This document shows positions 19,310 to 27,661 of a stretch of DNA of 64,000 nucleotides, one piece after another. The stretch is from positions 17,656-81,655 of the forward strand of contig NZ_AODF01000024.1 of assembly GCF_000525875.1 (NCBI RefSeq), in the 5' to 3' direction. The notes beneath the pieces are model-generated. The model was not told the DNA's origin. It did no database searches and saw nothing but the letters and a program-made list of their open reading frames with translations. This stretch comes from Listeria floridensis FSL S10-1187 (GTDB taxonomy: Bacteria; Bacillota; Bacilli; Lactobacillales; Listeriaceae). A program made the translations under genes and the position numbers. Position 1 is the first letter of the stretch, and the number at the start of each line of letters is the position of its first letter.

Positions 19310-19818
19310 ACAGAAAAAGAGGAATATCAAGAAATTATTGCTTCAATCCACAATAGCTCTTGGACTTATAGCTGTGATTTTGACTGTTTTTTTTTGTGAA
19401 TTTCTCACTGGTTAAGATAGAAGGTGTTTCGATGCTTCCTACGCTTCACACTGGTGAATACGGCATGATCTACAAACGTGCAGCGAGATATGAACGCGGG
19501 GATATTATTTCTTTCTATTCCCCGGATACTCCAAATGCGGAGTACATTAAGCGTATTGTAGGACTTCCAGGAGATCGAATTGAGATTGAAAGTGGTAGTC
19601 TATACATAAACGGAGAAAAAAAGAAAGAACAATATCTTCGACAAGAGAAAAATTTAGCACGATTAAATTATTCTTTGGAAGATTCTTCCGGAGTAAAGAC
19701 TGTACCTCAGGGGAAAATATTTGTACTAGGCGATAATCGCCTGCACTCGCGTGATAGTCGTGATTTTGGTTTTGTAGATGTATCAAACATCATTGGAAAA
19801 TGGGTCGTGCACTTTTAG
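19310..19818 (+). CDS. Type I signal peptidase (LepB/SipS family), frameshifted in the TM segment
   Basis: Membrane-bound serine protease that removes signal peptides. After the N-terminal TM (KKLLLQSTIALGLIAVILTVF) come box B IEGVSMLPTL (catalytic Ser), box D YIKRIVGLPGDRIEI (catalytic Lys) and box E GDNRLHSRDSRDFG. A T9 run at 19387-19395 separates the TM from the catalytic frame (visible from 19396); T8 restores about 165 aa. The start codon is uncertain: no ATG lies in frame, possibly because of another miscounted A run at 19274 or 19293. The operon and nearby surface genes suggest a peptidase dedicated to island exports. Confidence 0.75.
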
Positions 19819-19878
19819 AGTTGAAATGATTAGAAGAATAGGTATATTAGCAAAAGAAATGGAGATAGAGAAGTGGAA

Positions 19879-20207
19879 ATGTTTTATCAAACCTGGAAAA
19901 AAGTTTTTTTTCTTTTTCTTTTGCTGCAGAAATTTTTGTGGGGTTTTATGTGGTCGCGTATTTACTTTTATTTACCTTTGACTCAAAAGGCGATATCTCG
20001 CTACAAACACAATTGTTAAGCTGGATTTACAATTATATTTTTCCGGGGGTTATCGGTCTTGCTATTTTGATCTTAACTGAATATTGCTGTAAGAGCATTT
20101 TTCATACGTTTAAAGTAAAGCGGAAAATTCTTTATCCATTTAATATTGGTTTAAATATGTTGGTTGGTTATTTGTTAGGTGCATATTCAGTTTTCAAAGT
20201 TTTTTGA
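19879..20207 (+). CDS. Small polytopic membrane protein, frameshifted near its start
   Basis: The intact part (from 19938) has three hydrophobic segments (GFYVVAYLLLFTF; IFPGVIGLAILILTEY; IGLNMLVGYLLGAYSVF). The N-terminus MFYQTWKKVF lies in another frame. A run-length change in the T-rich stretch near 19902-19912 would join them into about 109 aa. No family recognised. Last gene of the coiled-coil/signal peptidase operon, so possibly an accessory membrane subunit. Confidence 0.5.
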
Positions 20208-20256
20208 AATGAAAGAAGGAGGAGCTGGTCTTATTAAGGCCAACTCCTCCTTCTAC

Positions 20257-20930
20257 TCATACTGCTGTGCTAAGCAAACTTGTTTTATTTTTTTTAAGAT
20301 CTACTACTAGAGGTTTTCTTGAAAGAACAATATTTCGTTTCTCTAATTTAATAATTTCTTCAAGAATACGATTTCTGCTAGAGCGTAAATAACCAGCTAA
20401 AAAAGTAATAGTGATATATTTTGGGAAGGAAACGATATGTCGATCTGTTGGTAAGCCGAGATCAATTCGTAAACGAGAAAGTTCAAAAAGAAGTTTATAG
20501 GTTAAAGTCGCCTGACTGTAGCGGTGAATATAGGTAATATCAACTAGAGCATTTACAGATTTGTCAAGAATAAATTGTAAAATTTCTGGTTGAGTAGACA
20601 TATGAATGAGTAAATATTCGCGAATTAAAAAGTAAAAAATTACCTTCATCAAGACCGGTGATTCGATATTCAGCCAGTCTGTTTTTTTTTAATGGCTGAT
20701 GCAAAATTTTCAAGTCCGAAAATATCTTCCGATTTAATGATCTTGTTTGGAACCCAAACCCCTTTTGTATTTCGAATTTCCATAACGGCATTTCCAGAAA
20801 GTAAAATACCGATGTCTTCATTTTTTTTCAGAGACGAATATTCGAACAAAACATCTTTATATGTGTAGTGGCTGCGTCTGACATCTGAAGTATATAAAGC
20901 CTCATCTTTGAAAAAACTGATAAAGTTCAC
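20257..20930 (-). CDS. Crp/Fnr (PrfA-like) regulator 2, twice frameshifted
   Basis: The N-terminal half (VNFISFFKDEALYTSDVRRSHYTYKDVLFEY ... GILLSGNAVMEIRN) is a Crp beta roll. The C-terminal half contains the winged helix (ITITFLAGYLRSSRNRILEEIIKLEKRNIV). One extra base at T9 (20682-20690, plus strand) and one in the A6 run near 20635-20640 break the frame. Correcting both gives about 224 aa. The start is GTG at 20930 with AAAGGAG 8 nt upstream. It is divergent from the SDR gene, with box A between them, and is the prime candidate to bind the shared boxes. Confidence 0.75.
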
Positions 20931-21034
20931 AATTTCAACTCCTTTACATAGTGATGTATTGTAGCACAGTCTTTTTAAAATGGGAATAGTAATTCGAAAA
21001 TTCATAGAAATATTAAAAAAAAAGCGAAAATAAA

Positions 21035-21077
21035 TGGAACAAAGTACCGCGTTAGCCGAATAAACCAGTGGTATAAT
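21035..21077 (+). promoter_or_regulatory. Box-A promoter of the SDR gene
   Basis: TGGAACAAAGTACC (21035-21048) contains a near-palindrome GGAAC-AAA-GTACC. TATAAT is at 21072-21077, 37 nt from box start, and no -35 consensus is present. It lies between the regulator (minus) and the SDR (plus), so it could serve both directions. Confidence 0.65.
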
Positions 21078-21122
21078 AACAAAGGAAGATGTTTATTCTA
21101 ATTATGCGAGGGGGAAGCTAAA

Positions 21123-21878
21123 ATGAGAAAAACAGCGGTTATTACTGGATCTGCAACCGGAATTGGACGTGGTAGCGCGATTCAGCTGGCACAAGATGGT
21201 TTTGATTTAGTTTTAGCAGATTGGAATACTAAGGATGGTGAAAAAACAGCAGAGCTTTGCCGTGCGGAAGGTGTGCTGGCCGATTTTATTTATGCAGATA
21301 TGGGAATTGAAAAAGATGCAGAACGAGTGGTGGATTTCGCGCGAAATAAGTACTCAAAAATTGATTTTTACTTGAATAACCAAGGTGTTGTTCACGATCC
21401 TAAATTACTTCATGAGATCACAGAAGAAGAAGCCGATTATAATATCCACACAAATATAAAAGGAACTTTTTTTGGTTTGAAATATATGCTTCGAGCGATG
21501 TTAGAGCAAGAAAAAGGACATATTGTTCTTGTAAGTTCATCTTCTGGTATTCGTTCTGAGACGGGATTTGGCATGTATTCTGCAACAAAACATGCAGTTG
21601 TAGGGCTTGCTCAAGATGCTGCAATGGAGTATGCAAGAAATAATATTAGGGTAAATACAATTTGTCCTGGCGGTATTATGACAGGTATGACTGAAAAGAT
21701 TGGTGCTTATATGATGCAGCATCAATTTGTTCAGCCTAAATCTGCTGCAGGGCTTTTGCGTGAAGGTGGACTTGGCGAAGTGAATGAAATAACCGGATTG
21801 GTGTCCTTTCTAGCTTCTGAAAAATCTTCATTTATGACAGGTGCCATTCTTAGTGTAGATGGTGGAAATACATTGTAA
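21123..21878 (+). CDS. Short-chain dehydrogenase/reductase
   Basis: 251 aa, complete SDR: TGSATGIGRG cofactor motif (residues 8-17), NNQGVVHD in place of the usual NNAG (near 85), catalytic Ser in VSSSSG (near 138) and YSATKHAV (Tyr 152, Lys 156), and the C-terminal GAILSVDGGNTL. The alanine of NNAG is replaced by glutamine, which is unusual. RBS GAGGGGGA. It is driven by the box promoter and adjoins the PrfA-like regulator, so it belongs to the island regulon. Substrate unknown. Confidence 0.9.
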   Translation: MRKTAVITGSATGIGRGSAIQLAQDGFDLVLADWNTKDGEKTAELCRAEGVLADFIYADMGIEKDAERVVDFARNKYSKIDFYLNNQGVVHDPKLLHEITEEEADYNIHTNIKGTFFGLKYMLRAMLEQEKGHIVLVSSSSGIRSETGFGMYSATKHAVVGLAQDAAMEYARNNIRVNTICPGGIMTGMTEKIGAYMMQHQFVQPKSAAGLLREGGLGEVNEITGLVSFLASEKSSFMTGAILSVDGGNTL

Positions 21879-21893
21879 AAAGTGAATCTATTA

Positions 21894-21925
21894 GAGCGCA
21901 GACTTTAGATGGTCTGTGCTTTTTT
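21894..21925 (+). terminator. Terminator after the SDR
   Basis: Nine-base-pair stem AGCGCAGAC/GTCTGTGCT with one G-U pair, followed by six T. Confidence 0.85.
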
Positions 21926-21979
21926 GTGTTTTATATTTTTGAATACGTTCATAAAATTGTAAATAAAACTATATTTAAG

Positions 21980-22022
21980 TGGTACAAAGTGACAGCGCTG
22001 TAGTTAGGAATCCTTTTATACT
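21980..22022 (+). promoter_or_regulatory. Box-B promoter of the WxL locus
   Basis: TGGTACAAAGTGAC (21980-21993) and TATACT (22017-22022), again 37 nt from box to -10 and no -35 consensus. Confidence 0.65.
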
Positions 22023-22162
22023 ATGATGGTAGGAATATTAGGTGTGAGTGTACTTGAGAAATACAAAGGAGTGGGCTTGAGAAGAATGGACACTTTTGAT
22101 GTTTGATTGATGCTTACACGATACATCAGAAATTTAACAGAGTATATGAGGGAGGTAGAGAC

Positions 22163-22525
22163 TTGAAATTATTTGGTAAAGCAATTTGGCTTGTTTTGCT
22201 AGTCGGTATTTGTCTAGTTGCCCCATTTCATGTGGCAGCAGAGAGCATAGATAGTCATGCGAGTATTCAGTTCTACGGGACGTATACTCCGCCGAGTAAA
22301 GCTACTGGTAGCAAAGAAACAACGAATTCTGGGAACAAGGGATCAAACTCTTCTGGAGATGAGTTTAGAATTCCAAATGATAGTCAGCCTGTTCTAGCTG
22401 TTATGACAGGGAAATTGCCAACTACAGGGGATAGCTCATCTATACCAGTACTTGTTGCTGGGGTGGCATTACTAGTAGGCGGTTATTTGTTGTTAAAACA
22501 GGCAGGAGATAGGAGGTGGCTTTGA
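22163..22525 (+). CDS. Small LPXTG-anchored protein of the WxL locus
   Basis: 120 aa: signal peptide ending HVAAES, a short Ser/Gly/Asn-rich exposed region, then the sortase signal LPTTGD, a hydrophobic stretch and RRWL. Such small LPXTG proteins start most WxL gene clusters. The start is TTG at 22163, fixed by GGGAGG 7 nt upstream; an upstream in-frame extension lacks an RBS. One base separates its stop from the WxL gene start. Confidence 0.8.
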   Translation: MKLFGKAIWLVLLVGICLVAPFHVAAESIDSHASIQFYGTYTPPSKATGSKETTNSGNKGSNSSGDEFRIPNDSQPVLAVMTGKLPTTGDSSSIPVLVAGVALLVGGYLLLKQAGDRRWL

Positions 22526-23284
22526 ATGAACTTATTTAAATTTACGATTGCGAGTATTCTAGCAATAAGCTCTATTGCTTTCATCCAGACTCCGAGTGCT
22601 TTTGCGGATACTGGAAAAGTGGCGGGAAATACAACGGGTAAAGTTAATTTTTCGCAAGATATAGCTCCTGTAAAGCCGCTTGATCCTAAATCTCCTAATA
22701 CAGATAAACCGATTACGCCTCTCGATCCGAGTGAAGCAAAAGGAACTGCTGGACCGCTTAGCATTGATTATGTATCAGATTTTCACTTCGGTGATCAGGT
22801 CATTGCAACAGATGATAAAACATATGATGTAGAGCTAGACGAAATTAAAACTGCAGAGGGGGCGGTAGAAAAAAGAGCTGCTTTTGTTCAAGTTACAGAC
22901 ACACGAGGAAGTAATCAAGGGTGGGCACTTCAAGTCCAACAACAAACAACTTTTTCAGCAGGTGCAGATCAGGAATTAAAAGGCACATATCTGCGACTCA
23001 GCAATCCGGTAATTACAACGACTGCAAATAACCAGTCTGCCAAACCAAAATTTACAAAGGAAACAACAATTTTAAAGCCTGGAAAAGATGGTGTTGCGGG
23101 AGATGCACAAACTATCTTTTTAGCAGATAAGAATACGGGAATGGCAACTTGGATACAAAGTTTTGGTGATGAAACAACAGGATCAAGTAGTATACAACTC
23201 TATGTTCCTGGGGTATCGGTAAAGCTAAAAGGGACTACATATTCTGCAATACTCAATTGGATATTGCTCGATGCACCTATTTAA
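22526..23284 (+). CDS. WxL-domain surface protein
   Basis: 252 aa: signal peptide (cleavage near AFADT), a Pro-rich linker (PLDPKSPNTDKPITPLDPSE), then the C-terminal WxL domain. It has both diagnostic motifs, GWALQVQQ (near 132) and LNWILLDAP at the very end. WxL domains bind peptidoglycan non-covalently in low-GC Gram-positives. AGGAGGTGG lies 7 nt before the ATG. It should form a complex with the DUF916 protein downstream. Confidence 0.92.
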   Translation: MNLFKFTIASILAISSIAFIQTPSAFADTGKVAGNTTGKVNFSQDIAPVKPLDPKSPNTDKPITPLDPSEAKGTAGPLSIDYVSDFHFGDQVIATDDKTYDVELDEIKTAEGAVEKRAAFVQVTDTRGSNQGWALQVQQQTTFSAGADQELKGTYLRLSNPVITTTANNQSAKPKFTKETTILKPGKDGVAGDAQTIFLADKNTGMATWIQSFGDETTGSSSIQLYVPGVSVKLKGTTYSAILNWILLDAPI

Positions 23285-23504
23285 ATTTTTCCATGTGCTT
23301 TATTTTAGAAGGAAATATAAGGGCTTTCCAAACATACTTTGTCGCGTTCGCTTCACTTAAACTGCTGGAATAGTATAGTGATGAAGTAACAAAGGAAAAT
23401 TCAACAGGTGTGTGGGACTGATTTTTTACAAGCTCATCATCCGTGATTGTAAAAAATCCTGTTGCGTCCAAACATTTGGATGAAAATAGTAAGTGAGGGA
23501 TAAC
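23285..23504 (+). other. Structured intercistronic gap inside the WxL operon
   Basis: 220 bp without a plus-strand ORF. A long stem-loop forms from 23402-23431 with 23447-23464 (CAACAG and GATTTTTTACAA arms, 18 paired bases with one internal bulge). TCCAAACATTTGGA is a near-perfect palindrome just after it. A minus-strand ORF of 64 codons spans 23277-23471 but has no RBS or recognised family. It could be an RNA processing or attenuation element that sets the WxL to DUF916 ratio. Confidence 0.4.
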
Positions 23505-24535
23505 ATGATATTGAAATTTAAAAGAATCATTGCAGTCGTTTTAATTGCTTTACTAAGTATTGCAATCGTAGCTAAACCAACTAAAGCTGCAGAAATGAAT
23601 TTTGCGGTTCAAGCTATTATTCCAAGTAATCAAGTGGATAAGACACAGACTTATTTTGATTTGAGAATGAAACCTGGACAAAAACAAGATATTGAAGTTG
23701 AACTTCGGAATGATACAAAGCGAGCGGTAACCATTGAAATACAAGCTAATCGATCCATTACTAATGACAATGGAGTTGTAGAGTATAATAATTCTACGAA
23801 AAAGAAGGACCCTAGTTTAAAAGTAGACTTTAATGAAATCGCGAAAGTTCAAAAAGAAGCAACCCTTAAACCTGGAACGAGCCAACGTGTAAAAGTTCAT
23901 CTCAAGATGCCGCAAGAAAAATTTGACGGTATTGTGTTAGGCGGACTGTATTTTACCGAAAAAGATGAAGCGAAAAACGATGATAAAAAAAAGCAAAAAA
24001 AAGTCAGATTATCAATAAATATGCTTATACTATCGGAGTTCAGTTGACTGAAACAGATACAAAAATTGAACCTAATTTGGTTTTGAATTCTGTGAAGGCA
24101 ACTCAAATTAATTATCGGAATGCTGTTGCTGCCAACATTCAGAATGAGCGAGCAGCGATTATTAAGGATATGACGATTAGTGCGAAAATTTATAGAAAAG
24201 GCGAATCGGATGTTCTTTATGAAAGCACACAAAAAAGCCTGCGAATGGCTCCCAATACTAACTTTAATTTTGGAGTAGGACTGGATAATAAACCATTTAA
24301 GCCAGGAACTTACCTCTTCAAAGGTGTTGCTAAAGCAGGGGATAAAAAGTGGGTGCTGAATAAAGAATTTACCATTAAGGGTGATGAAGCCAAGGATTTC
24401 AACAAAAAAGCTGTTGAGCTAGATGTAGACTACACGTGGATATATATTCTTTGTGGTGCTATTGTTATAGTAATTTTGGTAGGTATTATTTTATTCTTGA
24501 TGTATCGTCTGAAACGAAAATCTAAAGGTGAGTAG
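23505..24535 (+). CDS. DUF916/WxL-interacting membrane protein, frameshifted at 23995-24002
   Basis: Signal peptide, an Ig-like DUF916 domain (FAVQAIIPSNQVDKTQTYFDL ... MKPGQKQDIEVELRND), DUF3324 domain, and a C-terminal TM (IYILCGAIVIVILVGIILFL) with basic tail. An A8 run puts the second half in another frame. A7 joins KKQKKSQIINKYAYTIGVQL to the rest, for about 343 aa. ATG at 23505 is chosen with GAGGGA before it. In known WxL loci this protein binds the WxL partner and peptidoglycan. Confidence 0.85.
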
Positions 24536-24629
24536 ATGAGATCCCGCAGCTGTTTCATGGTCAATGTAAGCAGTTTGCGGGACCTACTATAAATAATTTA
24601 AAATAGGATCAACAGAAAGGGATGTTTTT

Positions 24630-25232
24630 TTGAAAAAGAAAATCTTTTATTTTGCTGATTTTCCTGCTTTTCAAGAACATGTGCGGGTGTTACAAGTGAA
24701 TCCTGGCGAAACAGTTTGGATTAATGAAAATTTTTTCTTGGTAGACAGTGGGATTTTACATTCTTTTTCCGAACAATTTGGGCATACCTTTTATATTGAA
24801 GACGATATATTGTGCCAAGAAAATATTAAATTTAAAGCAATGACACATACAATAATTTGGGAAGTGGAACGAGATTTTTTGAAAATACTTGAAACAGAAA
24901 ATAATAAAATTAGAACTTTGCTGTTAGAAGGCCTCTGTAAAGAAACACGTTGGGCAGACCATCTAAAAAGAAATGATGATATAAAATGGAAAATATATGC
25001 AGCAATTCTGGATAATTTAGCACTTCAAGAACTTCCTTGGAAGTATATGTTTGATATAAAACTGGCTGACCTTGATATTTCTGCTTCTGAAGGGGAGTTA
25101 GAGCAAGCTTGTAATAATTTAAGTCGACGGAAGATTTTGAGATTTAATTGTCATAAAACAAATTTACGAATTAATCCGACTTTATTAATTTCTCATATTC
25201 GTAATGAAATTGAGCAATTCTCTTATGTATAG
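24630..25232 (+). CDS. Crp/Fnr-like regulator 3 (short)
   Basis: 200 aa, shorter than the usual 220-235. N-terminal Crp-like beta-roll remnants (VRVLQVNPGETVWINENFFLVDSGILHSF) and a C-terminal winged-helix-like region (ELEQACNNLSRRKILRFNCHKTNLRINP). Divergence is high, so the call rests on overall plan and context. TTG start with AGAAAGGGA upstream. It closes the surface island next to the WxL genes. Confidence 0.65.
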   Translation: MKKKIFYFADFPAFQEHVRVLQVNPGETVWINENFFLVDSGILHSFSEQFGHTFYIEDDILCQENIKFKAMTHTIIWEVERDFLKILETENNKIRTLLLEGLCKETRWADHLKRNDDIKWKIYAAILDNLALQELPWKYMFDIKLADLDISASEGELEQACNNLSRRKILRFNCHKTNLRINPTLLISHIRNEIEQFSYV

Positions 25233-25536
25233 ATAGGGTACAGAGAAAAGAGGCTGTAAATATAGATTTATAAAGAATTTAAGTTTTATCATAAATGAAT
25301 CCTATAACGAAATAGCAGTTATTTATAATTCGGCTTTAATAGTGAGACAATCAATTGAGCAACTTTAAAAATAAAGAAAATCAAAGGGCTTTATGGGATG
25401 AAAGGCTCTTTTTTTACGCTTTCAATTTATGGAATAATTCTAAAATATTTTGTTTTTTATCTAAAAAGAATTTTTAGACAATTTTGTTAGGTTATGATAT
25501 GATGATGAACATACATTAAAAAGGGGTGTTACAACA
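25233..25536 (+). promoter_or_regulatory. Gap with terminator and promoter of the IIC-like gene
   Basis: A hairpin AAAGGGCTTT/AAAGGCTCTTT with T run (25383-25416) ends the island. TAGACA (25475-25480), 17-bp spacer and TATGAT (25498-25503) form a good promoter for the next gene. Nothing else is seen. Confidence 0.65.
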
Positions 25537-26616
25537 ATGAACCAAACATATGAAGAAAAACTAACAATCAAAGAATATGTTTATCGGGTTGCCGCAGGGG
25601 TTTCTAACGCTGTGTTAGTGATGTTGGGAATTGGGCTATTATTTGAGACCATTGGAAATTTTGTTCACTGGCCCGCTTTTCATGCAATTGGAACTATAGC
25701 TAAGTTATTACTGGCTCCTGCGTTCGGCGCTGGAATTGCTTATCAACTAAGAGGAAATACCTTAGTTATTTTTAGTGCAATGGTTGCTTCTACAATCGGT
25801 GCCAATGCAGTGTATTTTACTAGTGATGCAATGCAGGCGATTACCGCGACTGGGCATATTGTGATGCAGCCGGAAAGTAGTGGTATTTTTGTAACTGGAC
25901 AGCCGATTAGCGCTGTTTTAGCGGGCTTAATTGCGGCACTTGTGGGGAAATGGATTACCGGAAAAACTTTTCTCGACATGGTGTTTATTCCCTTTTTATC
26001 GATTTTGGTAGGTGGTGTTGCTGGGCTTGGGTTAGCGGCGGTTACTACACCTCTCCTGCTCCAAGTAAGTGCATTTATGGCTAAGTCCATAACTATTAAT
26101 CCGATTATTGGTTCAATGGTTGTTTCGCTAGTGTGGAGTTTGTTGCTTATGACACCTGCCTCATCTGCTGCGCTTGCTATAGCCCTTCAACTTGATCCGA
26201 TTTCATCGGCGGCTGCTTTGATTGGTTGTACCGCTCAGTTTGTTGGATTTACTGTGATGTCATTTAGGCAAAATAATTTGGGAGCTAATATTTCTCAAGG
26301 ATTAATTACACCCAAAGTTCAGTTTCCGAACTTAACTTTGCACCCGCAACTTGCAATTCCTCCATTTATCGCTTCGATAATTTGTGCACCGATTGCAACC
26401 GCTGGACTAGGTTTTCGCTCAACCTACGAGCTGGCTGGGCTTGGGCTGAACTCACTTATTGCGCCACTTAATATTCTTTCAACTGATATCACACAATTTA
26501 TAGTTTACATTGGTGTTGGGGTTATTCTATCAGGTGTCATTACATTTTTGGTTTATATAGCATTTAAAAAAATGGGGTGGGCAGGAAAAGATGATTTGCG
26601 GATTGAAGTTCAGTAG
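25537..26616 (+). CDS. PTS IIC-like membrane protein (PTS_EIIC_2 family)
   Basis: 359 aa with nine to ten hydrophobic segments and long Gly/Ala-rich helices (NAVLVMLGIGLLFETIGNF; LLAPAFGAGIAYQL). The plan fits the PF13303-type IIC family. No IIA or IIB is adjacent, so it would rely on other PTS proteins or act as a different kind of transporter. AAAAGGGGTG precedes the ATG. Substrate unknown. Confidence 0.75.
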   Translation: MNQTYEEKLTIKEYVYRVAAGVSNAVLVMLGIGLLFETIGNFVHWPAFHAIGTIAKLLLAPAFGAGIAYQLRGNTLVIFSAMVASTIGANAVYFTSDAMQAITATGHIVMQPESSGIFVTGQPISAVLAGLIAALVGKWITGKTFLDMVFIPFLSILVGGVAGLGLAAVTTPLLLQVSAFMAKSITINPIIGSMVVSLVWSLLLMTPASSAALAIALQLDPISSAAALIGCTAQFVGFTVMSFRQNNLGANISQGLITPKVQFPNLTLHPQLAIPPFIASIICAPIATAGLGFRSTYELAGLGLNSLIAPLNILSTDITQFIVYIGVGVILSGVITFLVYIAFKKMGWAGKDDLRIEVQ

Positions 26617-26630
26617 GAATCCAGATGATG

Positions 26631-26660
26631 AAAAAGCCGATTTGTACAAATCGACTTTTT
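26631..26660. terminator. Bidirectional terminator
   Basis: AAAAAGCCGATTTGT and its complement form a nearly perfect 30-nt palindrome between convergent genes. Confidence 0.9.
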
Positions 26661-27076
26661 CATTTGATTAGATGAGTTTTTAAATCATTCACATAGTTTT
26701 CTTGACCCAATTTGAAATTAAGGGCTAGTTTAGAATAAATACCTAGAAAGTCATTATGCATGCGGATTTTTTCAGTAATGATTATTCGTGTGGATTCTTT
26801 AGAAAGAAATTTGAATTCCTCCATAATATAGCCACTAAAAAAACGATGTTGAATTTTATAGATACGGTATTTTGAGGGGTTTTCGTCTAAAAGATTATAT
26901 GTTAACTGTTGTCCATTTAAGTAGATTTCAATGATATTTTTTGACGAAGCTTCTGTCTGTACTCGAACGATGTTTTTGCGCCAAGCAACATTACTTTTAT
27001 CGGCTAGAAATTTAAACACGTCATGTATGTTTGCTGGAATTTCACATTCTATTTTAGATTTTTCATAAAGCCACAT
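26660..27076 (-). CDS. SRPBCC (START-like) superfamily protein
   Basis: 138 aa. The pattern is that of a polyketide-cyclase/START-like helix-grip fold: IECEIPANIHDVFKFLADKSNVAWRKNIVRV at the N-terminus, a central beta sheet and the C-terminal long helix (SKLALNFKLGQENYVNDLKTHL). Such proteins bind small hydrophobic ligands. AAGGGGGAA precedes the ATG. Function unknown. The 240 bp upstream of it, to the ABC-F promoter, are AT-rich and show nothing clear. Confidence 0.75.
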   Translation of the reverse strand: MWLYEKSKIECEIPANIHDVFKFLADKSNVAWRKNIVRVQTEASSKNIIEIYLNGQQLTYNLLDENPSKYRIYKIQHRFFSGYIMEEFKFLSKESTRIIITEKIRMHNDFLGIYSKLALNFKLGQENYVNDLKTHLIK

Positions 27077-27317
27077 AAAATTCCCCCTTTTAAAAACGAA
27101 TTGCTTTAATATACCATTGTTTATGAGGAATTAAACATTTTTGTGTTTTTTTTTTGGTTTTTGTTAAAAAAATCCATTTCGAGAGCATTGTATGTTAAAA
27201 AATAATACAATATATCAATGGCTGATAGGTTGTAAATTTTAATTAATCAACCATTGATTGTTCTTTCAAGACTATCAATAGCTGTTTTTTTGAAACTGCA
27301 AAGTAAAATAGGAGCGG

Positions 27318-27346
27318 TTGACAAAGCGTGTTTTTTCCTTTATTCT
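27318..27346 (+). promoter_or_regulatory. Promoter of the ABC-F leader
   Basis: TTGACA (27318-27323), 17-bp spacer, TATTCT (27341-27346). Predicted start near 27353, about 310 nt before the ABC-F start codon. Confidence 0.85.
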
Positions 27347-27370
27347 GTTAGGGAATAGGAAGTGTTAACT

Positions 27371-27457
27371 ATGAGAAAGAATTTACCATTTATTGAAAGA
27401 ATTTCCTCTGCACAAATGAAAGAGACGAGGCATTGTGTAGAGGCTAATCAGTTATAA
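27371..27457 (+). CDS. Leader peptide (uORF) of the ABC-F gene
   Basis: 28-codon ORF beginning MRKNLPFIERISSAQMKE and ending EANQL, with an RBS-like AGGAAG 9 nt upstream, 18 nt after the predicted transcript start. It lies just ahead of tandem attenuator hairpins. Ribosome stalling on it by an antibiotic would expose alternative pairing and allow readthrough, as known for leaders of ABC-F resistance genes (rli53 before lmo0919 in Listeria monocytogenes). That link is from memory. Confidence 0.65.
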   Translation: MRKNLPFIERISSAQMKETRHCVEANQL

Positions 27458-27465
27458 ATTTCCCC

Positions 27466-27532
27466 GTCGGTAAATGAATGTGCGTGAATACTGCAAAATG
27501 CAGTTTTGTTTCGTGTACTCATTTTTACCGAC
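27466..27532 (+). promoter_or_regulatory. Attenuator: upstream long hairpin of the ABC-F leader
   Basis: GTCGGTAAATGA (27466-27477) pairs with 27519-27532 (12 bp, two-base bulge), enclosing a smaller stem ACTGCAAAATGCAGT. It is not followed by a T run, so it is more likely a regulatory (anti-/pre-terminator) helix than a stop. Confidence 0.6.
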
Positions 27533-27554
27533 AAAAGTTAATTGGAAAAATAAC

Positions 27555-27592
27555 GGCTCTCGACATGTCTTTGTCGAGGGCCTTTTGTTTTT
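27555..27592 (+). terminator. Leader terminator 1 before ABC-F
   Basis: An 11-bp GC-rich stem (27555-27565 with 27572-27582, one G-U), then TTTTGTTTTT. Confidence 0.9.
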
Positions 27593-27626
27593 AGCAGGAG
27601 GCATGTATATGTCTCCTGCTTTTTTG
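27593..27626 (+). terminator. Leader terminator 2 before ABC-F
   Basis: A 12-bp stem (27593-27604 with 27609-27620, one G-U), GTAT loop and seven T. It lies immediately after terminator 1, so two tandem stops guard the gene. Confidence 0.9.
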
Positions 27627-27661
27627 TGTTAGTAAAATGGAAAAAGAAAGAGGAATTAAGC

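Noticed and set aside
22103..22162. 20-codon N-terminal extension of the small LPXTG protein
   Set aside because: The extension would put the signal peptide internal; TTG at 22163 has a strong RBS and a proper signal sequence.
23330..23380. A fourth ACAAAGT box (minus strand, near 23338)
   Set aside because: The flanking bases do not fit and no -10 hexamer lies 37 nt downstream on that strand.
23277..23471. 64-codon minus-strand ORF between the WxL and DUF916 genes
   Set aside because: No RBS, no recognised family, and it is explained by the symmetric stem-loop sequence of the spacer.
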